Assembly: GCA_963682025.1 (NCBI GenBank)
Contig: OY821518.1
Span: forward strand, 305,635,429 to 305,699,428
Direction: 5' to 3'
Source of the DNA: Cordilura impudica
Taxonomy: Eukaryota > Arthropoda > Insecta > Diptera > Scathophagidae
Length of the DNA stretch: 64,000 nucleotides
In this document: positions 10,678 to 22,215 of the stretch, in pieces
How positions within the stretch are numbered: the stretch's first letter is position 1
Layout of the letters: each line of letters opens with the position of its first letter
Program-made: the position numbers and the translations under genes
Notes under the pieces: generated by a model
What the model saw: only the letters and a program-made list of their open reading frames with translations
What the model was told of the DNA's origin: nothing
Database searches by the model: none

Positions 10678-10684
10678 ATTTGTT
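10678..10684 (+). repeat. Target-site duplication (right), ATTTGTT
   Basis: Pairs with 7557-7563 and follows the AAAT-type tail of the inserted element. Confidence 0.7.
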
Positions 10685-11567
10685 AAATTATTTAAGTTTC
10701 TTATATTTCCTTGATTTTTTGCACAACTAAGATTGTGATTAAGTTTTTGAGTGTATGTGATCTTTTCGGAGTCTTTCCATTTAATCTTTGCCAATAAGTT
10801 CAAGACATCTCTATTATCGTAAGTAATATTTATTTTAATTTTCAATGGCATATGATCAGACCAAATCTTTTATTGCACCTCAAACTTTTCAATTATATCC
10901 AAAGTTTCAAGTGATGTGACACAAATGTCATTGACCGAATTACCTACTGTGCTAACAAACGTATATGTAGCTACCATCTTCGTCTCCTGTCGTTCGTCCA
11001 TTTAGCACCACTAGACCATAATCATCACAAAATTCCATAAAACTCCTTCCTTTTGCATTACGTCTTTTGATTTTCTAGTATCCGAACCGTTAGTGAAATT
11101 GCAATATGTTGGATCTAAGTATTGTTGTAAATTCGCAATAACGTTGATATCGCCTACCAATATAATATTTGGTTCAGATGTTTCTCTAAAATATTCTCTC
11201 ACTACTTGAAATTTAAAATTCCAATGTTCTCCACTCATATACACCGGTATTATAATCAACTTCTTTTTCTCTGTATTATGATAATATCTAAACCATTTAA
11301 GTTTTGGAAAATATGTTTTATACCCATTTCTCTTAAACTCTTTTTTATGCCATATACACAACTACCATTTGCTCTTCCAAATCTACCTAAACGCATTGCT
11401 AGTTTCCAGTGTAAATCGAAATCTTTAAAGTAATTTTTCCATTGATCCGTCCGTTCTTCAACTACATGTGTTTCAAATAAGGCAAACATTTCACAATGAC
11501 TAACGTATTCAAAAAACTCAGGAAACAGATATTTATTACTAAGACCATGAATATTATATTATATTAT
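10685..11567 (-). pseudogene. Element B, APE-type endonuclease domain (fragment)
   Basis: Minus-strand peptides in order: NIHGLSNKYLFPEFFEYVSH, EMFALFETHVVEE, GRANGSCVYGIKKSLREMG, ILVGDINVIANLQQYLDP, and near the end WSDHMPLKIKIN, the conserved SDH box. Several frameshifts separate them. The domain ends exactly at the tail of the element at 7564-10677, and its continuation is at 7225-7556. Upstream it ends at the TIR of the DNA transposon at 11572. Confidence 0.75.
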
Positions 11568-12195
11568 ATTTGACGACGTTGGAGCCAGACTGATCTACGG
11601 CACAAAAGCAAGTTTCTGAGAAAATTAAGGAAACGCGTTACGCGGTGTTGTGAGATACCTATGGGGTTTTTATTCTTTTTTTTAGTTAAATGTACTTCTG
11701 ATGAGTATGAAATGTATTAGGAACAAGTTTTATCTATATAGTTTATTTAATAAAGCAAATATTCGTATTTTTGCGAAGAACAAATTACTTAGATCACTAT
11801 GGCACTGCACAAATTTGAAATATATATTAAAAATGTAGGTAGTTGTAAGGGAAAAACAATGTACTTTGACATCATAAGATAAGCCACATCTTAATTATCA
11901 CCTAACACAGCAGGTTATAAGTTTTCATAATCTAGTGCTTCCTGTGATGATGGATGGGAGGCACGAATTTTAGAATTTTTCCTATATCTTGAATTTTTTG
12001 ATACGGTATTACTCTGGTTGTGGGGGCTTTTTCCGGTATATAATTCTTCAGGTTTAAAAAAAGTTTCGGAATCCATATCATTTGGTTTCAGATCAACCGT
12101 TTATCTTTCGCATCTTGGAAATTTTCGCGCCTTCCCTTAATATAATCTGGTACTCTTTAAATAGTATTGTGAGGCTTTCAAAATCAAGGAATTTT

Positions 12196-12979
12196 TATAC
12201 CCTATACCACTATGTGGTTTGGGTATAATGACTTTGTGCTGCTGTTTGTAACAACCAAAAATATTTGTCCTAGACCCATCTTTAATTATACCGATCGAAT
12301 CAGAATCACTTTCTGAGTTGATTTAACAATGTCCGTCCGTCCGTCCGTCCGTCCGTCCGTCTGTGTGTCCATGTAAAGCTTGTAATCAAAATGCAGGTCG
12401 CAAATATGAATATATTTTGATGAAATTTGGTATATAAGCTTCTATCGGCCATGGGATGAACGCTATTGAAATTGGTGAGAATCGGTCCATGTTCAGACCT
12501 AGCCCCCATACAAATTACCCATATGAAATCGACATAAATTGCCATAAGATCCAAATTGTCATATAGATCTTACTCAAATTGGGTTTGTATGCGTTCATTA
12601 CATCCACTAATGAGTAGTCCAAAAATGATTCCTTTGACCCCATATAGAGCTGCTTCCCGATCTTAACTTAAATCTATTAAAAAACAAAAATATTGCACTG
12701 ATTCTTCTCAAATTTTGTTTGTACATATTTTTGCAAAATACAAGAGACTTTACCAAACATGATCAGGATCGGTCCATTTTTGGACCTAGTCCCTTTATAT
12801 ATATAGCATCCGATATGAACTTTTTCATATCTGCAGCCAAAAAAATTAATAAAAATCCCACTCTAATTTGGTTATGCTTATTTTCTATATCGAAGTAGTT
12901 GGACCGAAAGATAGGGTCTCTAAACCATGGTATAGGGTATCATATAGTCGGTCTAGACCGACTATAGTTTTCTTACTTG
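12196..12979 (+). mobile_element. Helentron-like (mini-me/HINE) element, copy H1
   Basis: Begins TATACCCTATACCACTATGT, contains a GTCC microsatellite (about 12337-12361), and ends with a palindrome (half-site TATAGTCGGTCT) then CTTACTTG. There is no coding capacity; it is a non-autonomous rolling-circle type. It is inserted inside the DNA transposon 11572-15081. Confidence 0.75.
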
Positions 12980-13236
12980 TTTTTTATATCCCGTACTTCA
13001 AAGGGTTTTTGTTTTCTGAAGTCACGGACGAGCTTCATCCAATCTTCTGGTGTATAGATATCAGACTTTTTTTTTTGTTCTCGAGTATAAAAGAGAAGTC
13101 GGTGTCGTAAGGCAGGTAAGTATGGCCACTGACGAGATGGTGTATGGTGATCGTTTCTAGATATGGCGATTTATTAACCAGAAACATCATAAAGTGCAAA
13201 ACATTCCAGTTTCTGGTTTAACCAGAGCAACAGTCG

Positions 13237-14459
13237 CTAAAAAAACATAGAGACGGTGTCTGGCACGGAATCTTCAAGAAAGTAGTGCAGTGAGGACATA
13301 ATTTCTTGAGAGCCTCTAGCCCCACAATATTCTGGCCACATATTCATTACGATTTTTTCTCCTTCCTTTATATAAGCATGAATCCCAAAGTTAAGCATTT
13401 GCAGTTGTCTTAAATAATAAACTTCTCCAGCGTTCAAATAAGGAAGAGGCAGGGTTCGCTCTAGGTCAAAAGTAGCTACTAATAAAGATTCATCAGTTTT
13501 CACTTTACCTTTACAGTCATTTAATATGTTTTGTACTTCTCCTGCAAGTTTAATATGTTCATCTTTTTGCACTCTTATGGCTATGCATTTTGCTAGATCT
13601 TCTTCAGATTTTATTGAGATATCAAGCATATCACAGGTTGTAAATGTTTTGACGTAGGCATTTTTTTCACTATTGGTTTTCCTTCTGACTCGCATTTTGC
13701 TTTAAAAAGTTCATAAATTTTGTTCATTGAAAGGTCTGGGCGTAAATATTGACGCGTTGATCGTCTTTCTCCATAGTGACTTACATATTTTGGAAAACAA
13801 TTACTATGGTCCCTAATCCATGTCAACTTTTCATCAGATAGCTTGCTAGGAGGTACATGTTATCCTCTCATCTCCCTTTTCGCAATTCCAGAAACAGAAT
13901 TTTTTATAACTTAATGTTAGATATTTGCATGACTTTTAAAAAGAAACTTTTGCGTAATCTTTTATCAAATAGTATGACTTGGCGTACATAATTTATGCGG
14001 CTAGGATTTTGAGCAGGTTGTCTTTCCTTACGGCGTTTTGGTTTTAAAATCTTTACGACGCTGCACAGCCATGTTGTTTGAGCGTCCCATGAAGTGAGCC
14101 GGTAAAATATTTCGTGTGTGTTTTTTTTTTTTGTTTTCAGATGAAACCTGCTCACTGTATATGAACCTACACTTACATACAACTGTGTAAATTGTTTGGC
14201 CGGTGCAACATTACCTCGTACATTGGTATATTCTTTGCCTGCTGTTCTTTTTCGCTTCCTTAATTTTGACCCAATTGTCGAAATTTCGAACTCTTTTTCT
14301 TCCTCTGACACGTTCATCGAAATCTGGATTGTCTATTTCCCCGAAATTACCATTAGGACCCTCTGGATTTGCTCTGACTTCTTCATTATCTATAAATAAT
14401 AGCATCAGCTGTAACCCACACCAGAAGCACAGAAGCAGCACATACATACATACCATCAT
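13237..14459 (-). pseudogene. Transposase remnants (DUF7869 type)
   Basis: Four partial frames in N-to-C order on the minus strand. The first has RGRKRVRNFDNWVKIKEAKK, the basic start typical of this insect family. The second has AGKEYTNVRGNVAPAKQF. The third has FPKYVSHYGERRSTRQYLRP followed by LSMNKIYELFKAKC. The last has LPYLNAGEVYYLRQLQMLNF and GIHAYIKEGE, ending near ARGSQEIMSSLHYFLEDS. This order matches the DUF7869 proteins I recall from many insects. The C-terminal part is missing and the frames are shifted, so it is inactive. Introns instead of frameshifts cannot be fully excluded for the first two pieces. Confidence 0.6.
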
Positions 14460-15167
14460 TGATTTCTAATTCTGTGGAGCTTTCTTGATTTTTCTCTGGA
14501 TGGTAAGAAGAATAATCACTTGAAAAATCACCATTCGTAGTTGAATGTCATAATATTCACAATTCCAGCGTAACACTTTTTCAATTAAAATATTTAAGAA
14601 TAAGACAATAGATAATCGCAAGTGTAAATCAATACGACTTTGAATTTTTTATTTTTTTTTTTTTTGACGTACTTGGTTGTTGTTGCCAATTTAAAAAATA
14701 TGCAGAAATGCAATATTCAGTTTTGTTGAATAATAGTATATAAACGTAGATATGATATAAAAAAATTGGTAATAACACGATAATGTATTGTTTCTTTATT
14801 GCACTTAGATCCCTTTGGTTTTCCATAAACGGTAACAACTCTTATAAAATTCGGACCATAATGATTTAAGTGCACTTCATTACTTAGATCATTATGTCAT
14901 GCCTATACTTTGCAGACCGCACTAATTCTATAGTGAGATGTTGCGATTTCTCAAGAATAAAAGCGCTGAAGAGCAATTACATAAGTGTGGCATGGAAGAA
15001 TTATGAATTTTTTATACCATTGTGTAATAATATAATTTTTGATAAAAATGTCGCTTAGATCAGTCTGGCTCCAACGTCGTCATTTGAATTTTGAGTATTT
15101 TTCACAAGCGATATTTTGGATATATTTTTATTACAATCGTTACTAGTGCTTTTATTTATATAAGTTT

Positions 15168-15524
15168 TCAGTTTTTTAAATTTAATTTGTTTAATAATTC
15201 ATTGCAATTAACATTGACGTTGCCACACAGTTCCCTTAACATCGAAATACCATCTCGCTTGTCACATACTAATTTTTTCTCTTTATCAAACTTAAACCAC
15301 TTATCTTCAATTTTCATTCTTTCATCACGAACTACAATGAAATGTTTTCGTCTCCCAACTTGTATATCTCTTCTTAATTGCAACAGCACTACCTTATTAG
15401 TACCCTTTAATATGATTGTTTTGCTGATAACATCCCCGACATTTTCCTCCGACTGATATTCGACCAACACTGTCATTTCTTTCAAGTAGCTTTTTGCAGA
15501 TTTTATTCCACTAGTGTCTTCCAA
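15168..15524 (-). pseudogene. Probable N-terminal piece of element B
   Basis: A 118-codon minus-strand frame with a lysine-rich, coding-like composition (for example RRDIQVGRRKHFIVV and DGISMLRELCG). It lies on the same strand and just upstream, in sense, of the endonuclease fragment, separated only by the inserted DNA transposon. I read it as the region N-terminal to the endonuclease; no catalytic motif is visible, so this rests mainly on position. Confidence 0.4.
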
Positions 15525-15770
15525 CTTTTAAACTACTCAAATATATGTAAAAAGTGCAATATGTAGAATGTAGAAACTATTCATCACATATGACAACTAT
15601 TATGATACTGAGAATATTGGAAATTATAAGTATAAATGCAAAAATATTAAAAAATTCAAAAATAACGATTGTTTGTTTGGACAGTTGTATCTTCTGAAAT
15701 TAATACGACGTAAAAGCTGTACGGTATGAAAACTGATTCTTAACCACACTGCTCGTAGGCCTAACTTTAG

Positions 15771-15841
15771 GTGAGTGTGTTAAAGAGCTGACCAAAAAGT
15801 GAAAGTACGAGTGCATGTGAGATAGACGCAGGTTCCAACCT
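15771..15841 (+). repeat. Possible tRNA-like (SINE head) promoter boxes
   Basis: GTGAGTGTGTTAAAGAGCTG at 15771-15790 resembles an A box (D-arm) and GGTTCCAACC at 15831-15840 a B box (T-arm), about 40 bases apart, followed by a GGCCGCC typical of tRNA-like 3' arms. The match is imperfect. Confidence 0.3.
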
Positions 15842-15920
15842 CACGGCCGCCCTAAGTGGAAACATTTCATATAGAAACAATCTATTCAATTAAAACAACA
15901 ATTTATTACAATTTTCAATA

Positions 15921-15961
15921 AATCGCTGATGAAGGCTGAAATGCCTGAAACCGGTCCGATT
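15921..15961 (+). ncRNA. Type I hammerhead ribozyme motif
   Basis: All core parts are present in order: stem I strand AATCG (15921-15925); CTGATGA core (15926-15932); stem II AGGC/GCCT closing a TGAAAT loop (15933-15946); GAAA core (15947-15950); minimal stem III ACC/GGT with no loop (15950-15955); cleavage base C at 15956; and stem I return strand CGATT (15957-15961), which pairs perfectly with AATCG. The loop-less palindromic stem III (ACCGGT) suggests action as a dimer, as described for hammerheads in Penelope-like and other retroelements. I inferred the fold by eye; activity is not shown. Confidence 0.75.
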
Positions 15962-16829
15962 AGGAATACAGCGTAGTTATGAATTTTTGAAATATATGCT
16001 TTCTTCTTCTCTACCACTCACCATTGTAAGACATTGTTGTTTCTTCACCAACTTCTAGTGGAACCTAACAAAAATAACAGTTGTTCTATGAAGAACAAGT
16101 ATTACCAATCCCAATCATACTAGAAGTATGATTAAACTTTCATAGTAAAAAAATTTTTAAAATACATATTCCTCGATTCGATGTTAATTTTTCCATACCT
16201 TGTTTACAACAGATCAAAAATAGTCTTATTGTGTTTATTTATACGATAAACTAACTATGTACATTGTAACAGGCAGTTAAATGTCAGATTTGTTCATATT
16301 GTACACTCAACCAACCAGCTTATCAGTTTGAAGTAATCTCAAAAATTCTTTGTACTCAAACTCGGTCAAATGAGATAACATACAACTAGATTGCAACAAC
16401 AAATAACGCTTTTGGTATATGTATATGAATAAGAAATCATATTCCGACAATCCAAATTCAGATCTGAAATGCATAAATATTTATATTATAAATCACAAAT
16501 TTGATTGATATTTAGATAGTACCAGGCATATTATGTAGCCTGGCCAATAAAATAACTAAAGTAGTTTTTTTCATATAAGTTTTAGTAAGTACGTACAAGC
16601 ACATGTTACCTAAAAGATAAGTAATTAATACAAAGTTAAAAGAAATAAAGATTGTTACACAATTCTGTACAGTATGGTCTCGTTAAAACGTTTACCAAGT
16701 ATCACACTTTTGAAAATACCAATATATATGTATTTTGAATGTTTTTACAAACAATATAAAATATGTATAAAGTATGTAAATCAAAATGTATTATTTTCTA
16801 ATTTATTTAAAAAACACATTATCTTTATT

Positions 16830-16965
16830 ATACTATACACCAACACTGTGGTAAGGGTATGAGTTTGTACTGATATTTGTAACTAAAAAAAATTAACCTA
16901 CACCCATTTTTTATTATACTGAACTACTCTGAATCATTTTCTGAGTCTTAATTCGAAAAAGAAAA
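16830..16965 (+). mobile_element. Old truncated Helentron-like 5' fragment (H9)
   Basis: Diverged match to the first 130 bases of the family: ACCAACACTGTGGTAAGGGT, then GTAACTAAAAA, ACCTACACCC and TTTCTGAGTC in the same order as intact copies. Confidence 0.5.
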
Positions 16966-17084
16966 TGTACGAACAAATGCAAAAATTTTTTCAGATTTGA
17001 ATACATTTGCACCACCCGAAAGTGATGTTAATGGAATGTTTAATTGTATCAATATGAATTTTAACCAAACATTTATGTATACTA

Positions 17085-17430
17085 GCAGATTCCAGCCCTC
17101 GAAATTCAAATGCAAATTCTAGGATTTTTTTTTTCATTAAATAAAGACCCTAAACGTATGCTAATCAATTATAGCCAATTCACATATTTAATAAACACAC
17201 ACATAGCATTGTATAATTTTATGTATGTGTTAGTAGCAAGTTTAAATGCAATTTACTCAAAATAAAGGAAAAAATTGAAAAATCTGTAAACGGCTAAAAA
17301 GAAATACCTTTCAAATAATATACGTTTGGTCAAAATCGGGATAAATAATATACGTTTGGTCAAAATCGGGATAAACGGTAGAACAAAACTTCGGTCACAA
17401 GGAATCGCCTAGCCTATTAATATTATAGAT
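17085..17430 (+). repeat. Dispersed repeat with internal 30-bp duplication
   Basis: The first part (AGCAGATTCCAGCCCTCGAA) recurs inverted at 48280-48315. Inside, a 31-bp segment ending GGTCAAAATCGGGATAAA is tandemly duplicated at 17315-17376. The end (CCTATTAATATTATAGAT) resembles 3' ends of RTE-like LINEs; no coding part is seen. Confidence 0.4.
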
Positions 17431-17633
17431 ATTTTTCATTAGGTTTGGGAAGATTACAAGACCCATGTAATAGCTAATTTTCATCGGAACCGAAACAGAA
17501 TTCTAATGGAGGACCAAGCAAATACTGCCCTTATGCCATTGGAACAGCAAAAATGCAATTAGCGCTTAACTTAAGAGGCCGTTAGTGGAAGGAGTTTGGG
17601 GCTAGAACTCTTCTAAACACAATAGCATCAATA

Positions 17634-17842
17634 AATGAAAACTCTACTCTTGAAAATGATATAGAAAATCAAAATCATGTCGGTATGTATTCTGCTTCCT
17701 ATACTCCAGAGGAGAATAATGTAAAATCCACACCACATCAACCAAGAAGAAAAATTTTTGACAGAATAGGGTATTCTGGAGAAATAAATACAAAACCAAA
17801 TTACGTATCAAGAAAATTCCACAAATGTTTTAACGGAACTTA
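17634..17842 (+). pseudogene. Unidentified coding remnant
   Basis: About 69 sense codons without an initiator, with a protein-like composition (MYSASYTPEENNVKSTPHQP, RRKIFDRIGYSGEIN), ending in TAA. Stops and shifts surround it. I do not recognise the family; a transposon-encoded protein is the likeliest source. Confidence 0.3.
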
Positions 17843-18129
17843 ATGAAAATCTTGCTGGTGTTCAAACATACATATATTTGAGAAGAAGCTTTACACTCAA
17901 GATCGTAGATATAATCTAGAATTAAAAAAAAATTTAACTTAAAAAAGAAAAATTTGAATATAAGAAACTGACAGAGTTTAGAAATCTAAACGAAAAAGGC
18001 AAAAAAATCGATATAAAGTATTATTGATATCATTATTAAAAAGTAATGTGTAGTATCTAATTTTATTTTTAACTTATTTTGCTTTTTGAAAATGGTGCTT
18101 TTTTCTGTAAATAAATACTTCGTATTAAT

Positions 18130-19696
18130 TATACCCTATACCACTATGTGGTTTGGGTATAATGACTTTGTGCTGCTGTTTGTAACAACCAAATATATTT
18201 GACCTAGACCCATCTTTAATTATACCGATCGAATTAGAATCACTTTCTGAGTTGATTTAACAATGTCCGTCCGTCCGTCCGTCCGTCCGTCTGTGTGTCC
18301 ATGTAAAGCTTGTAATCAAACTGCAGGTCGCAAATATGAATATATTTTGATGAAATTTGGTATATAAGCTCTTATCGGCCATGGGATGAACGCTATTGAA
18401 ATTGGTGAGAATCGGTCCATGTTCAGTACTAGCCCCCATACAAATTACCCATATGAAATCGACATAAATTTCCATAAGATCCAAATTGTCATATAGATCT
18501 TACTCAAATTGGGTTTGTATGCGTTCATTACATCCACTAATGAGTAGTCCAAAAATGATCCCTTTGACCCCATATAGAGCTGCTTCCCGATCTTCACTTA
18601 AATCTATTAAAAAACAAAACAAGTAAGAAAATTATAGTCGGTCTAGACCGACTATACGATACCCTATACCATGCGTTTAGAAACCCTATCTCTTAGGCCC
18701 AACTAACTGGACATAGAAAATAAGCAAAAACCAAATTTGAGTGGGATTTTTATTAATTTTTTTGGCTGCAGATATAAAAAAGTTCATATCGGATGCTATA
18801 TCTATAAAGGGGCTAGGTCCAAAAATGGACCGATCCTGATCATGTTTGGTAAAGTCTCTTGTATTTTGCAAAAATATGTACAAACAAAATTTGAGAAGAA
18901 TCAGTGCAATATTTTTGTTTTTTAATAGATTTAACTGAAGATCGGGAAGCAGCTCTATATGGGGTCAAAGGGATCATTTTTGGACTACTCATTAGTGGAT
19001 GTAATGAACGCATACAAACCCAATTTGAGTAAGATCTATATGACAATTTGGATCTTATGGCAATTTATGTCGATTTCATATGGGTAATTTGTATGGGGGC
19101 TAGGTCTGAACATGGACCGATTCTCACCAATTTCAATAGCGTTCATCCCATGGCCGATAAAAGCTTATATACCAAATTTCATCAAAATATATTCATATTT
19201 GCGACCTGCAGTTTGATTACAAGCTTTACATGGACACACAGACGGACGGACGGACGGACGGACGGACGGACATTGTTGAATCAACTCAGAAAGTGATTCT
19301 GATTCGATCGGTATAATTAAAGATGGGTCTAGGTCAAATATTTTTGGTTGTTACAAACAGCAGCACAAAGTCATTATACCCAAACCACATAGTGGTATAG
19401 GGTATAAATATTGCACTGATTCTTCTCAAATTTTGTTTGTATATATTTTTGCAAAATACAAGAGACTTTACCAAACATGATCAGGATCGGTCCATTTTTG
19501 AACCTAGTCCCTTTATAGATATAGCATCCGATATGAACTTTTTCATATCTGCAGCCAAAAAAATTAATAAAAATCCCACTCAAATTTGGTTTTTGCTTAT
19601 TTTCTATGTCCAGTTAGTTGGGCCTAAGAGATAGGGTCTCTAAACGCATGGTATAGGGTATCGTATAGTCGGTCTAGACCGACTATAATTTTCTTG
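18130..19696 (+). mobile_element. Helentron-like copy H2, interrupted by H3
   Basis: The 5' part is 18130-18619 and the 3' part 19407-19696. Together they make a standard family member. The missing middle point corresponds exactly to the uninterrupted sequence TTAAAAAACAAAAATATTGC seen in H1, which serves as an empty site. The 3' end lacks the usual AC (TTCTTG rather than CTTACTTG). Confidence 0.8.
18620..19406 (-). mobile_element. Helentron-like copy H3 nested in H2
   Basis: Complete copy in the opposite orientation, from CAAGTAAG (3' end) to GGTATA (5' end), with a GTCC-type microsatellite (GGAC on this strand) at 19240-19270. Flanking bases show no target duplication longer than one base, as expected of Helitron-class insertion between Ts. 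Confidence 0.8.
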
Positions 19697-19702
19697 TTTT
19701 TT

Positions 19703-20520
19703 TATACCCTATACCACTATGTGGTTTGGGTATAATGACTTTGTGCTGCTGATTGTAACAACCAAAAATATTTGACCTACACCCATCTTTAATTATACCG
19801 ATCGAATCAGAATCACTATCAGATTCCATTTAACGATGTCCGTCCGTCCGTCCGTCCGTCCGTCCGTCCGTCCGTCCGTCCGTCCGTCCGTCCGTGCGTG
19901 TGTCCATGTAAAGCTTGTAATCAAACTGCAGGTCGCAAATATGAATATATTTTGACGAAATTTGGTATTTGATCTTTCATCGGCCATGGGATGAACGCTA
20001 TTGAAATTGGTGAGAATCGGTCCATGTTCAGACCTAGCCCCCATACAAATGACCCCTATGAAATCAACATATATTACCATAAGATCCAAATTATCATACA
20101 AATCTTACTCAAATTGGGTTTGTATGCATTTATTACATCCATTAATGAGTAGTCTAAAGATGATCCCTATGGGACAACTCTTAGTCATAGGCCCCATATA
20201 GAGCTGCATCCCGATCTTCATTTAAATCTATCAAAAAACAAAAATATTGCACTGATTCTTCTCAAATTTTGTAAAATACAAGAGACTTTACCAAACATGG
20301 TCAGGATCGGTCCATTTTTGGGCCTAGTCCCCATATAGATATAGCATCCGATATGAACTTTTTAATATCTGCAGCCAAAAAAATTAATAAAAATCCCACT
20401 CAAATTTGGTTTATGCTTATTTTCTATATCCAGTAAGTTGGGCCTGAGAGATAGGGTCTCTAAACGCATGGTATAGGGTATCGTATAGTCGGTCTAGACC
20501 GACTATAATTTTTTTACTTG
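19703..20520 (+). mobile_element. Helentron-like copy H4
   Basis: Full-length family member starting six bases after H2, with a longer GTCC microsatellite (19837-19893). It ends TTTACTTG and differs from H1-H3 by several substitutions and small indels. Confidence 0.8.
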
Positions 20521-21093
20521 TTTATAAATGTTTTTTATTTCAAAAATGTTAGTAAAATTAATATTATCAACGTTGATGCAGACGCTTCACTTTCTACGTT
20601 ACCCAATGAGAATGCACATACATTCAGAACTTAAGCTGTTTTTTTTTTTGTAGTTCTCTTACTGCTAATATTAATGAGGGTGCTATAGCCGCTGATCTTT
20701 GTACAGCTTTTAATTCAAGTTCTATGCCAGTAAGAACAGAAGTAAATGCACTCATGTTAAGCCGAAAGTTTATCACAATACTAAAAACATTTTTTTTTTT
20801 TTAATTATAAGATCATTTAATATTTTTGGTTTCTCACCTTTTATCATTCAGAGCCATAACATCAAATTTGTTCCTTACTGCAATTTTTACTTATTTTTGT
20901 TTTGATTCAGGGGGGTAAAAATCTATTTCACAATACAATCACAAAAACAGAGTAAGACAAAAAAGGGTGTGAGGTACGATGGTATTGGTAAAAAGATTAG
21001 GAAGTGTTTGGAGATAAAATGAAGGCACGGTGTCATTAGGAAGTGTTTGGAGATAAAATGAGGGAGCGAATAGCGTTATCAAAACGTTTTGAA
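20521..21093. other. No gene or clear element seen
   Basis: AT-rich sequence with homopolymer runs. A short imperfect direct repeat (AGGAAGTGTTTGGAGATAAA) occurs at 20999-21018 and 21037-21056. Confidence 0.5.
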
Positions 21094-21116
21094 AAATGAG
21101 AACTGAAAAATGAAAA

Positions 21117-22215
21117 ATAAAAAATTAAAAATTAAAAATAAAATATTAAAAACTAAATATGAAAAATTAAAAATTAATAATTAAAAATTAAAAATTAAAA
21201 ATTAAAAATTAAAAATTAAATATGAAAAATTAAAAATTAAAAATTAAAAATTAAAAATTAAAAATTAAAAATTAAAAATTAAAAATTAAAAATTAAAAAT
21301 TAAAAATTAAAAATTAAAAATTAAAAATTAAAAATTAAAAATTAAAAATTAAAAATTAAAAATTAAAAATTAAAAATTAAAAATTAAAAATTAAAAATTA
21401 AAAATTAAAAATTAAAAATTAAAAATTAAAAATTAAAAATTAAAAATTAAAAATTAAAAATTAAAAATTAAAAATTAAAAATTAAAAATTAAAAATTAAA
21501 AATTAAAAATTAAAAATTAAAAATTAAAAATTAAAAATTAAAAATTAAAAATTAAAAATTAAAAATTAAAAATTAAAAATTAAAAATTAAAAATTAAAAA
21601 TTAAAAATTAAAAATTAAAAATTAAAAATTAAAAATTAAAAATTAAAAATTAAAAATTAAAAATTAAAAATTAAAAATTAAAAATTAAAAATTAAAAATT
21701 AAAAATTAAAAATTAAAAATTAAAAATTAAAAATTAAAAATTAAAAATTAAAAATTAAAAATTAAAAATTAAAAATTAAAAATTAAAAATTAAAAATTAA
21801 AAATTAAAAATTAAAAATTAAAAATTAAAAATTAAAAATTAAAAATTAAAAATTAAAAATTAAAAATTAAAAATTAAAAATTAAAAATTAAAAATTAAAA
21901 ATTAAAAATTAAAAATTAAAAATTAAAAATTAAAAATTAAAAATTAAAAATTAAAAATTAAAAATTAAAAATTAAAAATTAAAAATTAAAAATTAAAAAT
22001 TAAAAATTAAAAATTAAAAATTAAAAATTAAAAATTAAAAATTAAAAATTAAAAATTAAAAATTAAAAATTAAAAATTAAAAATTAAAAATTAAAAATTA
22101 AAAATTAAAAATTAAAAATTAAAAATTAAAAATTAAAAATTAAAAATTAAAAATTAAAAATTAAAAATTAAAAATTAAAAATTAAAAATTAAAATTTAAA
22201 AATTAAAAATTAAAA
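21117..22215. repeat. AAAAATT heptamer satellite-like array
   Basis: About 150 copies of a 7-bp AAAAATT unit, nearly perfect from about 21223 to 22190. Both edges grade into degenerate A-rich units (AAAAATG, AAAAATA), a sign of expansion from the centre. Confidence 0.95.

Larger units (their letters stand above)
11572..15081 (-). mobile_element. TIR DNA transposon, Sola/DUF7869-like, decayed
   Basis: Perfect 26-bp terminal inverted repeats (11572-11597 and 15056-15081, starting GACGACGTTGGAGCCAGACT) are flanked on both sides by ATTT (11568-11571 and 15082-15085), a 4-bp target duplication. Four-base duplications are a Sola trait. Broken transposase pieces lie inside on the minus strand, and a Helentron-like copy has inserted at 12196-12979. 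The element splits the older non-LTR element B. Confidence 0.75.
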
